A stretch of 64,000 nucleotides of DNA. Source: Pseudomonas putida (GTDB lineage: Bacteria; Pseudomonadota; Gammaproteobacteria; Pseudomonadales; Pseudomonadaceae). The position numbers and the translations under genes are program-made. Below the pieces are notes generated by a model that was given only the letters and a program-made list of their open reading frames with translations, ran no database searches and was not told the origin of the DNA. Positions 31,688 to 40,965 of this stretch are shown piece by piece. How positions within the stretch are numbered: position 1 is the stretch's first letter; each line of letters opens with the position of its first letter. The stretch is from positions 930,001-994,000 of the forward strand of contig NZ_CP113097.1 of the NCBI RefSeq assembly GCF_026625125.1, read 5' to 3'.

Positions 31688-32635
31688 TCAGTTCGCGATG
31701 AGCAACTCGTGGGTTTTCAGGTCCGCTTCGTGGGCTGCGAGAATTTCTGGCAAGGAATTGCGCAGGTACTCCACCCAGGTCTTGATCTTCGCATCCAGAT
31801 ACTGGCGCGACGGGTAGATCGCATACAGGTTCAGCTCCTGCAGCCTGTAGTCCGGCATCACCCGTACCAGGCTGCCATCACGCAAACCCTCGATGGCCGA
31901 GTAGATCGGCAGCACGCCCATGCCCATGCCGCTGCGAATCGCGGTTTTCATCGCGTCGGCAGAATTGACCTGGAACGGCGAACTGCTGATGTTGACCAGC
32001 TCCTGGCCCTCCGGGCCGTCGAACAACCACTTTTCCAGCGGGATCACCGGGCTGACCATGCGCAGGCAGGCATGCTGCAGCAGGTCGACCGGCTTGTGCG
32101 CGAAGCCGTGCCTGGCCACATAGTCTGGCGAGGCGCAGACGATGCTGTAGGTAATGCCCAGACGCTGCGACACGAAGCCCGAGTCCGGCAGCTCGGTGGC
32201 CAGCACGATGGACACGTCATAGCCTTCGTCGAGCAGGTCGGGCACGCGGTTGGCCATGGTCAGGTCGAACGTCACGTCCGGGTGCGACTCGCGGTAGCGG
32301 GCGATGGCATCGACCACGAAGTGCTGGCCGACCCCGGTCATCGAGTGCACCTTCAATTGCCCGGCAGGGCGGGCATGCGCATCGCTCGCCTCGGCTTCGG
32401 CCTCTTCGACGTAGGTCAGGATCTGTTCACAGCGCATCAGGTAACGCTTGCCCGCCTCGGTCAGGGCGATGCGCCGCGTGGTTCGGTTCAGCAGCCGGGT
32501 TTGCAGATGGGCTTCCAGGTTGGAGACCGCCCGCGACACGTTCGCGGTGGTCGTATCCAGTTGCGCCGCAGCAGCAGTGAAACTGCCAAGCTGGGCTACG
32601 CAACTGAAAGCACGCATGTTTTGCAGGGTGTCCAT
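31688..32635 (-). CDS. LysR-family regulator divergent from the FUSC efflux operon
   Basis: This is a 315-residue LysR protein. The N-terminal winged helix is MDTLQNMRAFSCVAQLGSFT ... LDTTTANVSRAVSNLEAHLQ and the effector domain runs from about 93 to the end (PAGQLKVHSMTGVGQHFVVD). It is closest in pattern to the CrgA/AaeR-like group. It is divergent, across 178 bases, from the outer-membrane lipoprotein gene that opens the FUSC-type efflux operon, so it is the likely regulator of that operon in response to aromatic acids or related compounds. The inducer is not predictable. Confidence 0.92.
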   Translation of the reverse strand: MDTLQNMRAFSCVAQLGSFTAAAAQLDTTTANVSRAVSNLEAHLQTRLLNRTTRRIALTEAGKRYLMRCEQILTYVEEAEAEASDAHARPAGQLKVHSMTGVGQHFVVDAIARYRESHPDVTFDLTMANRVPDLLDEGYDVSIVLATELPDSGFVSQRLGITYSIVCASPDYVARHGFAHKPVDLLQHACLRMVSPVIPLEKWLFDGPEGQELVNISSSPFQVNSADAMKTAIRSGMGMGVLPIYSAIEGLRDGSLVRVMPDYRLQELNLYAIYPSRQYLDAKIKTWVEYLRNSLPEILAAHEADLKTHELLIAN

Positions 32636-32813
32636 GGGTCACTCTCAAGGTAGAGGGCAAATTGTGTCACGAAGTAAGTTGCATGTGCCTTCGACCAAAG
32701 CCGGATTATCGCTGTTTTGGTAACAAAGATTCGCAGGAATCCACGCTTATCGCCAGTGCGGCCGCCCCCTAGAATTGCCCAGCCCTCCACCTCTTCCTCG
32801 GGAAATCGCAGCT

Positions 32814-34343
32814 GTGCCGCGTCGCATCATCAGAACGCTTCAGGCGTTCAGTGCCTGTGCCATTAGCCTCACCTTGAGCGGCTGTATCGGAACTTGGGGC
32901 ATTGCCCCACAAAGCAAGACCCTCCAAGCCAATACCTTGACCACCGACGCAGCCATCCGTGCAGCCGCCAGCGATGCCCACTGGCCCGACCAGCAGTGGT
33001 GGCGTGCCTACCATGACCCGCAACTGAACCATTGGCTGGACCTGGCCGTGGCGGGTAGCCCGAGCCTGGCCATGGCCGCAGCGCGGGTGCGCGCAGCCAA
33101 GGCCATGGCCGGCGTGGTCGAGTCGGCAGAACAGCTGCAGGCCAACGGCCAGGCGGCGCTCAAGCGCCACAACTGGCCTGAAGATCAGTTCTACGGCCCT
33201 GGCGCACTGTCGGGTGCCAACACCTGGGACAACAACGCCGCCATCGGCTTCAGCTATGCCCTGGACCTTTGGGGGCGCGAACGCAACGCCAGCGAACAGG
33301 CCGTGGACCAGGCGCACATGAGCGTGGCCGAGGCCCGCCAGGCGCAACTGGAACTGCAGAACAACGTGGTGCGTGCCTACATTCAGCTGAGCCTGCACTT
33401 CGCCCAGCGTGACATCGTCCAGGCCGAGCTCAAGCAGCAGGAGCAGATTCTGGCTTTGGCCAAGCGCCGCCTGGACGGCGGTATCGGTACCCATCTGGAG
33501 GTCAGCCAGGCCGAGGCCCCGCTGCCCGAAACCCATCGCCAACTGGACAGCCTCGACGAAGAAATCGCGCTTACCCGCAACCAGCTGGCTGCGCTGGCGG
33601 GCAAGGGGCCAGGGGAGGGCGCGCAGATCCAGCGCCCCAGACTGACCCTCGCCGCCCCTGTGCAGCTGCCGTCTGCGCTGCCGGCCGAGCTGGTCGGCCA
33701 GCGCCCCGACGTGGTTGCCAGCCGCTGGCAGGTGGCCGCCCAGGCGCGTGGCATCGACGTCGCTCACGCTGGCTTCTTCCCTAACGTCGACCTGGTCGGC
33801 AGCCTGGGCTTCATGGCCACCGGTGGCGGGCCGCTGGAATTTCTCACCGGGCGCAAGTTCAACTACAACGTCGGGCCGGCCGTCAGCCTGCCCATCTTCG
33901 ACGGCGGCCGCTTGCGCTCGCAGCTGGGGGCGGCTGCGGCGGGCTATGACGTGGCCGTGGCGCGCTACAACCAGACGGTCATTGGCGCGTTGAAGCACAT
34001 TTCCGACCAGTTGATCCGCCGTGAGTCGATGCAGGAACAGGCGCATTTCGCCGCTGAATCCGTGGCCGCTGCACAGAAGACCTACGACATCGCCATGATC
34101 GCCTTCCAGCGGGGCCTGACCGACTACCTCAACGTGCTCAATGCCCAGACCTTGCTGCTGCGCCAGCAGAACGTGCAGCAGCAGGTGCAGGCCGCGCGCC
34201 TGATCGCCCATGCCGAGCTGGTGACCGCCCTGGGCGGTGGCCTTCAGGCCGGCAAGGACGTGCCTGAGCAGGAGCGCCAGGCAGCGCCGACCACCCCAGC
34301 CACCCTGGCTGTTTTCGACCGCAAACCGGACCACGCCGAATGA
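32814..34343 (+). CDS. Outer-membrane efflux lipoprotein (NodT/OprM type)
   Basis: The GTG at 32814 starts a lipoprotein signal (VPRRIIRTLQAFSACAISLT LSGC) with Cys as the lipid site, giving 509 residues. Two outer-membrane efflux repeats follow, with the typical WWRAYHDPQLNHWLDLAVAG and LWGRERNASEQAV near the start of repeat 1 and ELVGQRPDVVASRWQVAAQA at the start of repeat 2. It should form the outer-membrane channel for the FUSC/HlyD system encoded just downstream. Its stop overlaps the FUSC start by 4 bases. Confidence 0.93.
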   Translation: MPRRIIRTLQAFSACAISLTLSGCIGTWGIAPQSKTLQANTLTTDAAIRAAASDAHWPDQQWWRAYHDPQLNHWLDLAVAGSPSLAMAAARVRAAKAMAGVVESAEQLQANGQAALKRHNWPEDQFYGPGALSGANTWDNNAAIGFSYALDLWGRERNASEQAVDQAHMSVAEARQAQLELQNNVVRAYIQLSLHFAQRDIVQAELKQQEQILALAKRRLDGGIGTHLEVSQAEAPLPETHRQLDSLDEEIALTRNQLAALAGKGPGEGAQIQRPRLTLAAPVQLPSALPAELVGQRPDVVASRWQVAAQARGIDVAHAGFFPNVDLVGSLGFMATGGGPLEFLTGRKFNYNVGPAVSLPIFDGGRLRSQLGAAAAGYDVAVARYNQTVIGALKHISDQLIRRESMQEQAHFAAESVAAAQKTYDIAMIAFQRGLTDYLNVLNAQTLLLRQQNVQQQVQAARLIAHAELVTALGGGLQAGKDVPEQERQAAPTTPATLAVFDRKPDHAE

Positions 34344-36517
34344 GTGCATCGAGCCTGCCCCTGCGCTGGCTGCACAGCCTGGAATGGCGCCGGGGTTTCT
34401 TTGCCTGGGCGCGTACCGACGGGGTGACGTGGGTCTACATCTGCAAGGTGCTGGCCGCTGCGTTCATCACCCTGTGGCTGGCCATGCGACTGGAGCTGCC
34501 ACAGCCGCGCACGGCGATGATCACCGTGTTCATCGTCATGCAGCCGCAGAGCGGCCATGTCTTCGCCAAGAGTTTCTACCGGGTGCTCGGCACCCTGGCC
34601 GGCTCGGCGATGATGGTGGCGCTGATTGCCCTGTTCGCGCAGAACACTGAGCTGTTCCTGCCCAGCCTGGCGCTGTGGGTGGGCCTGTGTTCGGCGGGCG
34701 CCATGCGCTACCGCACCTTTCGCGCCTATGGTTTCGTGCTGGCCGGCTACACCGCAGCCATGACCGGCCTGCCGGTGCTGGAACACCCAGACCAAGCGTT
34801 CATGGCGGCCGTGTGGCGGGTGCTGGAGATTGGCTTGGGCATCCTCGTTTCGACCTTCGTCAGCGCCGCGGTCCTGCCGCAGTCGGCCAGCGCCGCGATG
34901 CGCAATGCGCTGTACCAGCGTTTTGGCGTGTTCGCCGGGGTCGTGGTCGAGGCCTTGCGTGGTGACAGCCAGCGAGACCGTTTCGAAACCAGCAACGTCA
35001 GGTTCGTCGCCGAGGCGGTCGGCCTGGAAAGCCTGCGCAACGTCACCGCCTTCGAAGACCCGCACATGCGCAGGCGCTCTGGCCGCCTGGTGCGCATGAA
35101 CAGCGAGTTCATGGCCATCACCACGCGCTTCAACGCCCTGCACCGGTTGCTTGAGCGCCTGCGCGCCCGTGGGCCGCTCACCATCGTCGGGGCCATCGAG
35201 CCGGGTTTGAACACCTTGGTCGAGCTGCTTGAGCCCTATGTCGGGCGCGCGCTGACCGATGCCGATGCGTTGCGCCTGACGCTGGAGCTGGCGGCCTACA
35301 AAGAGGGCCTGCAGGCTCAGGTACGTGGCCTGCGCGCCGAATACCTGCTGACCGACCCCAGCGAGTCCGACCAGCTCGATTTCCATACCGCTTTCGAGCT
35401 GCTCTATCGCTTCGTCGACGAGATGTACAGCTACGCCGAAACCCACGCCTCCCTGGCCGCGCACACGCATGAGCGCGAGCAGTGGGATGAGCCTTACGTG
35501 GCCCAGACCAGCTGGCTGGTATCGCTGGCCGCCGGCGTGCGCGCCTCGGCGGTGTTGTTGCTGCTGGGCAGCTACTGGTTGCTCAGCGACTGGCCAAGTG
35601 GGGGCATGATGACCTTGATCGCCACCGTCACCGTAGGCCTGTCGGCGGCTTCGCCGAACCCCAAACGCATGTCGTTCCAGATGGCCTGCGGCACGGCGAT
35701 CGGGGCGTTCATCGGCTTCTTCGAAACCTTCTTCGTGTTCCCTTGGATCGACGGCTTCGCGCTGCTGTGCATGGTGCTGGCGCCGGTGTTCACGCTGGGT
35801 GCCTTCCTGTCTTCGCGGCCTGCCTACGCGGGTTACGGCATAGGCCTGCTGGTGTTCTTCGCCATCGGCTCAGTGCCTAACAACCTGACCGTGTACGACC
35901 CTTACACCTTCATCAACGACTACATCGGCATGGTCATCGGTATGTTCGTCTGCGCTGCGGCGGGGGCGATCATCCTGCCGCCCAACAGCCGCTGGTTGTG
36001 GAGCCGCCTGGAGCAGGAACTGCGCGAGCAGGTGTTGTTCGCCATCAGCGGTCGCCTGCGCGGCCTGGGCTCGGCGTTCGAAAGCCGCACCCGTGACCTG
36101 TTGCACCAGGCCTATGGCCTGGCCGCCGGCCAGCCGCAGGTACAAAGCCAGCTGATGGGCTGGATGTTGACGGTGCTGGAAATCGGCCATGCGGTCATCG
36201 AGCTGCGCAAGGAGCAGGCCCGCGCACCCGTCCACCCGGCGTATGCCGAGTCGCAGCCTTGGCGCCAGGCAATTCGTGTCATGGGCCGGGCGCTGGCGCG
36301 GCTGTTCCTGCAGCCCAGTGCCAGCAACCACGAGCGCGCGCTGGTGGCGGTCGACCACGCCATCAGCCGTGTGCAGGCTACCGACGAACCCTTCGCCCGG
36401 CACTTCGACACCTCGGTACTGCGCCGCGTGCAGAGCTACCTGCACTTCATCCGTTCCTCCCTGCTCGACCCACAGTCGCCGTTAGCTACGGCGAAAGGAT
36501 TGCACGATGCTCCGTGA
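34340..36517 (+). CDS. FUSC-family (AaeB-like) efflux transporter
   Basis: This 725-residue inner-membrane protein has two clusters of hydrophobic helices (about 30-180 and 395-545), each followed by a cytoplasmic stretch, the layout of fusaric-acid-resistance/AaeB proteins. The N-terminal signature TAMITVFIVMQPQSGHVFAK and its second-half counterpart SGGMMTLIATVTVGLSAASP are visible. Such pumps export aromatic carboxylic acids or similar compounds; the substrate here is unknown. It is the core of a four-gene efflux operon and overlaps the following DUF1656 gene by 11 bases. Confidence 0.92.
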   Translation: MSASSLPLRWLHSLEWRRGFFAWARTDGVTWVYICKVLAAAFITLWLAMRLELPQPRTAMITVFIVMQPQSGHVFAKSFYRVLGTLAGSAMMVALIALFAQNTELFLPSLALWVGLCSAGAMRYRTFRAYGFVLAGYTAAMTGLPVLEHPDQAFMAAVWRVLEIGLGILVSTFVSAAVLPQSASAAMRNALYQRFGVFAGVVVEALRGDSQRDRFETSNVRFVAEAVGLESLRNVTAFEDPHMRRRSGRLVRMNSEFMAITTRFNALHRLLERLRARGPLTIVGAIEPGLNTLVELLEPYVGRALTDADALRLTLELAAYKEGLQAQVRGLRAEYLLTDPSESDQLDFHTAFELLYRFVDEMYSYAETHASLAAHTHEREQWDEPYVAQTSWLVSLAAGVRASAVLLLLGSYWLLSDWPSGGMMTLIATVTVGLSAASPNPKRMSFQMACGTAIGAFIGFFETFFVFPWIDGFALLCMVLAPVFTLGAFLSSRPAYAGYGIGLLVFFAIGSVPNNLTVYDPYTFINDYIGMVIGMFVCAAAGAIILPPNSRWLWSRLEQELREQVLFAISGRLRGLGSAFESRTRDLLHQAYGLAAGQPQVQSQLMGWMLTVLEIGHAVIELRKEQARAPVHPAYAESQPWRQAIRVMGRALARLFLQPSASNHERALVAVDHAISRVQATDEPFARHFDTSVLRRVQSYLHFIRSSLLDPQSPLATAKGLHDAP

Positions 36518-36722
36518 ACTCATGCCCCGTGAGATCGCCTTCCATGGCGTGTACATGCCCACCATGACCTTGATGTTCCTGTTCGCCCTGGGCCTGGCCT
36601 GGGGCCTGGACCGCTTCATCGCCAGCCATGATGGCTACCGCTTCTTCTGGCACCCGGCGCTGTTGCGCCTGAGCCTGTTCGTCTGCCTGTTCGGCGCCCT
36701 GGCGCTGTCGCTCTACCGGTGA
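36507..36722 (+). CDS. DUF1656 small membrane protein (AaeX-like)
   Basis: This 71-residue protein has two helices (MTLMFLFALGLAWGLDRFI and LLRLSLFVCLFGALALSLY) after REIAFHGVYMP, the standard DUF1656 start. It always accompanies FUSC and HlyD-type genes; its role is unknown. It overlaps the FUSC gene and precedes the adaptor gene by 10 bases. Confidence 0.92.
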   Translation: MLRELMPREIAFHGVYMPTMTLMFLFALGLAWGLDRFIASHDGYRFFWHPALLRLSLFVCLFGALALSLYR

Positions 36723-36732
36723 GAATCCTTCG

Positions 36733-37593
36733 ATGAAAAAGTTCTTCAGCCTGATTGCCACCTTGCTGGTGCTGACTGCTGCCGTGGTGATCGGTCGCCA
36801 GTTGTGGCTGCACTACATGACGACGCCCTGGACCCGCGACGGGCGCGTGCGGGCCGACATCATCAATGTCGCCGCCGACGTGCCCGGTTATGTGGTGGAT
36901 GTACCGGTCAAGGATAACCAGCGGGTGAAGAAGGGCGACCTGCTGATCCGGATCGACCCCGAGCACTACCAGTTGGCCGTCGACCAGGCCAAGGCGCTGG
37001 TTGCCTCGCGCAAGGCCACCTGGGAGATGCGCAAGGTCAACGCCCGGCGCCGTGCCGACATGGACAACCTGGTGATCTCCAAGGAAAACCGCGACGACGC
37101 CAGCAATATCGCCAACGCCGCGCTGGCCGACTATCAACAGGCCCAGGCAGCCCTGGCAGCGGCCGAGTTGAACCTCACACGCACCCGCATCGTTGCCACG
37201 GTCGATGGCTACGTGACCAACCTGAATATCCACAAAGGTGACTATGCGCGTACCGGTGAGGCGGTGATGGCGGTGGTCGATGAACACTCGTTCTGGGTTT
37301 ACGGCTTCTTTGAGGAAACCAAGCTGCCGCATGTGAAGGTGGGTGACCAGGCTGAGCTGCAGATGATGAGCGGCGAACGGCTCAAGGGCCATGTGCAGAG
37401 CATCGCCCGGGGCATCTACGACCGCGATAACCCGCAGAGCCGCGAGCTGATCGCCGACGTGAACCCGACCTTCAACTGGGTGCGCCTGGCCCAGCGGGTG
37501 CCGGTGCGGATACACATCGATGAAGTGCCGGACGGGTTTCTGCTGGCGGCAGGGACGACGTGCACCGTGGTGGTGACGCCGAGCGATGGGTGA
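36733..37593 (+). CDS. HlyD-family periplasmic adaptor (AaeA-like)
   Basis: The 286-residue membrane-fusion protein has one N-terminal helix (LIATLLVLTAAVVIGRQLWL), the biotinyl-lipoyl-like half motifs (VAADVPGYVVDVPVKDNQRV and LNLTRTRIVATVDGYVTNLN), a short coiled hairpin (about 75-140) and a beta-barrel (WVYGFFEETKLPHVKVGDQA). It bridges the FUSC transporter and the outer-membrane channel. It is the last gene of the operon and faces the universal stress gene. Confidence 0.93.
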   Translation: MKKFFSLIATLLVLTAAVVIGRQLWLHYMTTPWTRDGRVRADIINVAADVPGYVVDVPVKDNQRVKKGDLLIRIDPEHYQLAVDQAKALVASRKATWEMRKVNARRRADMDNLVISKENRDDASNIANAALADYQQAQAALAAAELNLTRTRIVATVDGYVTNLNIHKGDYARTGEAVMAVVDEHSFWVYGFFEETKLPHVKVGDQAELQMMSGERLKGHVQSIARGIYDRDNPQSRELIADVNPTFNWVRLAQRVPVRIHIDEVPDGFLLAAGTTCTVVVTPSDG

Positions 37594-37612
37594 ATGCGGG
37601 CCTGTGCGATGT

Positions 37613-38062
37613 CTAGACTGCCGCCCCGACCAAGACCGGCACTGTGACCCGGTCGATCACCTTCGCACTGACTGACGGGTCCAGCATCCGACCCAGGCGC
37701 GACAGGTGGCGGTGGCCCATGATGATCAGCTCGCACTTGATTTCCTGCGCCTTGGCGACGATGGCCTCGACCGGTTGCCCTGCGACCATGCAGCCTTGGC
37801 TGCTGAAGCCGGCCTGCTTGAGCGATGCCACGGCTTCGGCCACGGCACGGTCGGCCAGGCGTTGTTCCTCACAGGCGGCAGGGTATTGCTCCAGTTCCTC
37901 GGCGGTGTAAGGCGCAGGCTTGTCGTGCACGGCGAACGTCGAGTCGATGGCCAGCAATACGTGCAGTTCGTGTTCGTCGGGCCGGCAGTAGCGGCGGGCG
38001 AGGGTGAGCAGGGCGGTCGAGGCAGGGGAGGCGTCGATGGCGATCAGGACGGGGCTGGGCAT
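37613..38062 (-). CDS. Universal stress protein (UspA family)
   Basis: The start at 38062 (MPSPVLIAIDASPASTALLT) has GAGGAT upstream and gives 149 residues. The UspA fold is clear: VLIAIDASPAS, then CMVAGQPVEAIVAKAQEI, ELIIMGHRHLSRLGRML and VTVPVLVG at the end. The usual G-2x-G-9x-G-S/T nucleotide motif is degraded (GHRHLSRLG..DPSVS), so ATP binding is doubtful. The cytoplasmic role is general stress tolerance, not defined further. Confidence 0.9.
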   Translation of the reverse strand: MPSPVLIAIDASPASTALLTLARRYCRPDEHELHVLLAIDSTFAVHDKPAPYTAEELEQYPAACEEQRLADRAVAEAVASLKQAGFSSQGCMVAGQPVEAIVAKAQEIKCELIIMGHRHLSRLGRMLDPSVSAKVIDRVTVPVLVGAAV

Positions 38063-38097
38063 AAGGATCCTCGCTGAAACTGGCTGGTCGGTTGCCT

Positions 38098-38223
38098 GTA
38101 CTGGCCCCATCGCCGGCAAGCCGGCCCACAAGTTTGGCCTGCCCCCGGGAAGTTGGACACCCATCCAATGTCCCGGGGCAGTCCACCCTGTGGGAGCCGG
38201 CTTGCCGGCGATAGGGCCGGTAC
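38098..38223. repeat. Inverted pair of REP elements (BIME-like)
   Basis: Two REP copies face each other: 38098-38131 (GCCGGCAAGCCGGCC core) and 38188-38223 (GAGCCGGCTTGCCGGC core). Between them is a second palindrome with arms CTGCCCCCGGGA (38139-38150) and TCCCGGGGCAG (38171-38181). At its centre is GTTGGACACCCATCCAATG (38152-38170), which recurs with one change in the REP pair near 44.8 kb. Confidence 0.85.
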
Positions 38224-38352
38224 AGCCACAGCCTTACTTATGGCTCATCAGGCCATGGAAATAAATGCGCTACCACGCACGAGCACATTGCGTCTGGTGC
38301 AATCGTGCGACCTGCTAACATCGCGTTCCCACAACCGCCACGGAAATCGGCC

Positions 38353-39261
38353 ATGCCACTCCCGGACATGAACCTGCTCGTCGCCCTCGACGCCCTGCTC
38401 GATGAAGGCAGTGTGGTCGGCGCGGCGCAGCGCATGAACCTCAGCCCGGCGGCAATGAGCCGGACCCTCGGGCGCATCCGCGATGCCTTGGGGGATCCGA
38501 TCCTGGTGCGCGCCGGCCGTGGCCTGGTACCCACACCTCGGGCGCTGGCCCTGCGCGAGCAGGTGGCGGCGCTGGTGGAGCAGGCCGGTGAGGTGTTCCG
38601 CAGTGCTGCAGAGGTGGATCTACCCAAGCTCGACCGAGCCTTCAACATCCGCACCAATGACCTGTTCATCGCCCTGTATGGTGCCCTGCTGTTGCGCCGC
38701 ATGCATGAGCAGGCCCCGCGCACGGTACTGCGCTTCGTGCCGGAGAGCCCCGGTGGTGATGACGACAGCATCCTGCGCGATGGGCGCACCGACCTGATCA
38801 TCAGCTCGACCGTCGACCTGGGCCCGGAAATCAAGGTGCAGAGCCTGTTCCAGACTTACTACGTGGGGTTGGCGCGGCGCGACCATCCGATCTTCGACCA
38901 GCCGATCACCGCGCAGAGTTTTGCCAGTTATCCACAGATCAGCGTGTCCCGGCGTGGCCGCGCTAACGGGCCGATCGATGTCGAGTTGGCCAACTTCAAG
39001 GTGCAACGGCGGGTGGCGCTGATTACGCCGAGCTTCCACTCGGCGTTGTTCTCGCTGCCCGATTCGGACCTGATCCTGCCGATGCCCGCCAATATTCTCA
39101 ACAGTGTGCACAAGCTTGGCTTGCCGTTGCGCTCGTTCGAGATTCCGGTGCCGCTGGAACGGGTTACCGTGCTGCAGGCCTGGCACCCGCGTTATCACAA
39201 CGATCCGGCGCACCGCTGGTTGCGGCAGATCTTGAAAGCCTGTTGCAGTGTGGATCCGTAA
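38353..39261 (+). CDS. LysR-family regulator upstream of the MFS efflux operon
   Basis: The ATG at 38353 gives 302 residues. The DNA-binding domain is at the N-terminus (PDMNLLVALDALLDEGSVVG and LSPAAMSRTLGRIRDALGDP ILVRAGRGLVPTPRA), in the pattern of the NodD/SyrM-like LysR group. The effector domain covers about 95-295. It lies 135 bases upstream of, and in the same direction as, the EmrB-type operon, which makes it a plausible regulator of that operon, though divergent orientation would be more usual. The inducer is unknown. Confidence 0.9.
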   Translation: MPLPDMNLLVALDALLDEGSVVGAAQRMNLSPAAMSRTLGRIRDALGDPILVRAGRGLVPTPRALALREQVAALVEQAGEVFRSAAEVDLPKLDRAFNIRTNDLFIALYGALLLRRMHEQAPRTVLRFVPESPGGDDDSILRDGRTDLIISSTVDLGPEIKVQSLFQTYYVGLARRDHPIFDQPITAQSFASYPQISVSRRGRANGPIDVELANFKVQRRVALITPSFHSALFSLPDSDLILPMPANILNSVHKLGLPLRSFEIPVPLERVTVLQAWHPRYHNDPAHRWLRQILKACCSVDP

Positions 39262-39396
39262 ACCCGCAGCGTTTTGTGGCGCCTAGAGTGGATTGCGTCA
39301 TGCGCAATATAGAACTTCCGATAAGTCAGTTTTCGTAAGCATTCGACTTTCTTAGACTTGCTCCAGCCATAAAATTGTTGCTGGAGTTGTCTACCC

Positions 39397-40938
39397 ATGA
39401 GTTCCCTGTCCGCCCCTGCCACCGCGATCGCCGCCGCCCCGGCGCCGGCTGCGCCCGTGCAGTCGGCGTTCGGCCTGCGCGTGGTGGTCGGGCTGTTCGG
39501 CGTGTTGCTGGCCGTGCTGTGCGCCGGCCTCAACGAATCGGTGACCAAGATCTCCCTGGCTGATATCCGCGGGGCCATGGGCATCGGCGCCGACGAGGGC
39601 GCCTGGCTGCTGGCGGTTTACAGCGCCGCCTCGGTCTCGGCCATGGCCTTCGCGCCCTGGCTGGCCACTACCTTCTCCTTGCGCCGCTTCACCATGAGCG
39701 CGGTTGGGATGTTCGCGCTGCTTGGATTGCTGCAGCCCTTCGCCCCCAACCTGCACAGCCTCATGCTGCTGCGTATCCTCCAGGGCTTTGCATCGGGCGC
39801 CTTGCCACCGATGCTCATGAGCGTGGCGCTGCGTTTCCTGCCGCCGGGCATCAAGGTGTACGGGCTGGCCTGCTATGCCCTGACCGCCACCTTCGGCCCG
39901 AACCTTGGCACGCCGTTGGCCGGGCTGTGGACCGAATATGTCGGTTGGCAGTGGGCGTTCTGGCAGATCATCTTGCCCTCGGCACTGGCCATGTTCTGTG
40001 TCGGCTGGGGCTTGCCCCAGGACCCGCTGCGCCTTGAGCGCTTCAAGCAGTTCGATTGGCGCGGGGTGGTGCTGGGGCTGCCGGCCATCAGCTGCATTGT
40101 CCTGGGCCTGTCGCTTGGGGACCGTTGGGGCTGGTTCGATTCGCCGCTGATCTGCTGGCTGCTGGGCGGGGGCGCGCTGTTGCTGGTGCTGTTCCTGTAC
40201 AACGAATGGTCCGAGCCGCTGCCGTTCTTCCAGTTGCGCATGCTGTCGCGGCGCAACCTGAGCTTTGCGCTGGTCACCTTGGCCGGCGTGCTGGTGGTGC
40301 TTTCCGGCGTGGGCAGCATCCCCTCCGCCTACCTTGCACAAATCCAAGGGTATCGCCCGGCGCAAACCAGCCCGCTGATGATGCTGGTGGCCATGCCGCA
40401 ACTGATTGCCCTGCCGCTGACGGCGGCACTGTGCAACCTGCGCGCAGTGGACTGCCGCTGGGTGCTGGCCACGGGGCTGGCGCTGCTGGCGCTGTCGTGC
40501 ATCGGTAGCAGCCTGCTGACCGGCCAATGGATACGCGGTGATTTCTACCCGTTCTACCTGCTTCAGGTGTTCGGCCAACCGATGGCGGTCCTGCCGCTGC
40601 TGATGCTCTCCACCAACGGCATGAGCCCGCAGGAAGGCCCATTCGCTTCCGCCTGGTTCAACACCGTCAAAGGGCTCGCCGCAGTGATCGCCGGTGGCCT
40701 GCTCGACGCCCTCGGCACGCTGCGCCGGCACTTTCATTCCAACCACCTGGTGGACAGCCTGGGCAACGCCCCGCTGATCGATGACAACGCTGCGGGGCTT
40801 GCCAAGCGTATTCATGACCAGGCGCTGGTGCTGACTTCGGCCGACCTTTACCTGGTCATGGCCGGTATCGCCGTGGCGCTGATCTGCCTGATTCCTTTCG
40901 TGCCTACCCGGGTCTACCCACCGCGCGCGGTGGCCTGA
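39397..40938 (+). CDS. MFS drug exporter, DHA2 (EmrB/QacA-like)
   Basis: This 513-residue protein has about 14 membrane helices. An Ala/Pro-rich N-terminal leader precedes the first helix (VVVGLFGVLLAVLCAGLNES). DHA2 family patterns are visible: GADEGAWLLAVYSAASVSAM after helix 1 and LGTPLAGLWTEYVGWQWAFW in helices 5-6. It should export hydrophobic compounds using the proton gradient, together with the adaptor and outer-membrane channel encoded behind it. Substrate is unknown. Confidence 0.92.
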   Translation: MSSLSAPATAIAAAPAPAAPVQSAFGLRVVVGLFGVLLAVLCAGLNESVTKISLADIRGAMGIGADEGAWLLAVYSAASVSAMAFAPWLATTFSLRRFTMSAVGMFALLGLLQPFAPNLHSLMLLRILQGFASGALPPMLMSVALRFLPPGIKVYGLACYALTATFGPNLGTPLAGLWTEYVGWQWAFWQIILPSALAMFCVGWGLPQDPLRLERFKQFDWRGVVLGLPAISCIVLGLSLGDRWGWFDSPLICWLLGGGALLLVLFLYNEWSEPLPFFQLRMLSRRNLSFALVTLAGVLVVLSGVGSIPSAYLAQIQGYRPAQTSPLMMLVAMPQLIALPLTAALCNLRAVDCRWVLATGLALLALSCIGSSLLTGQWIRGDFYPFYLLQVFGQPMAVLPLLMLSTNGMSPQEGPFASAWFNTVKGLAAVIAGGLLDALGTLRRHFHSNHLVDSLGNAPLIDDNAAGLAKRIHDQALVLTSADLYLVMAGIAVALICLIPFVPTRVYPPRAVA

Positions 40939-40965
40939 GCCCGGATGAATTCGAGATCGCTGAAA

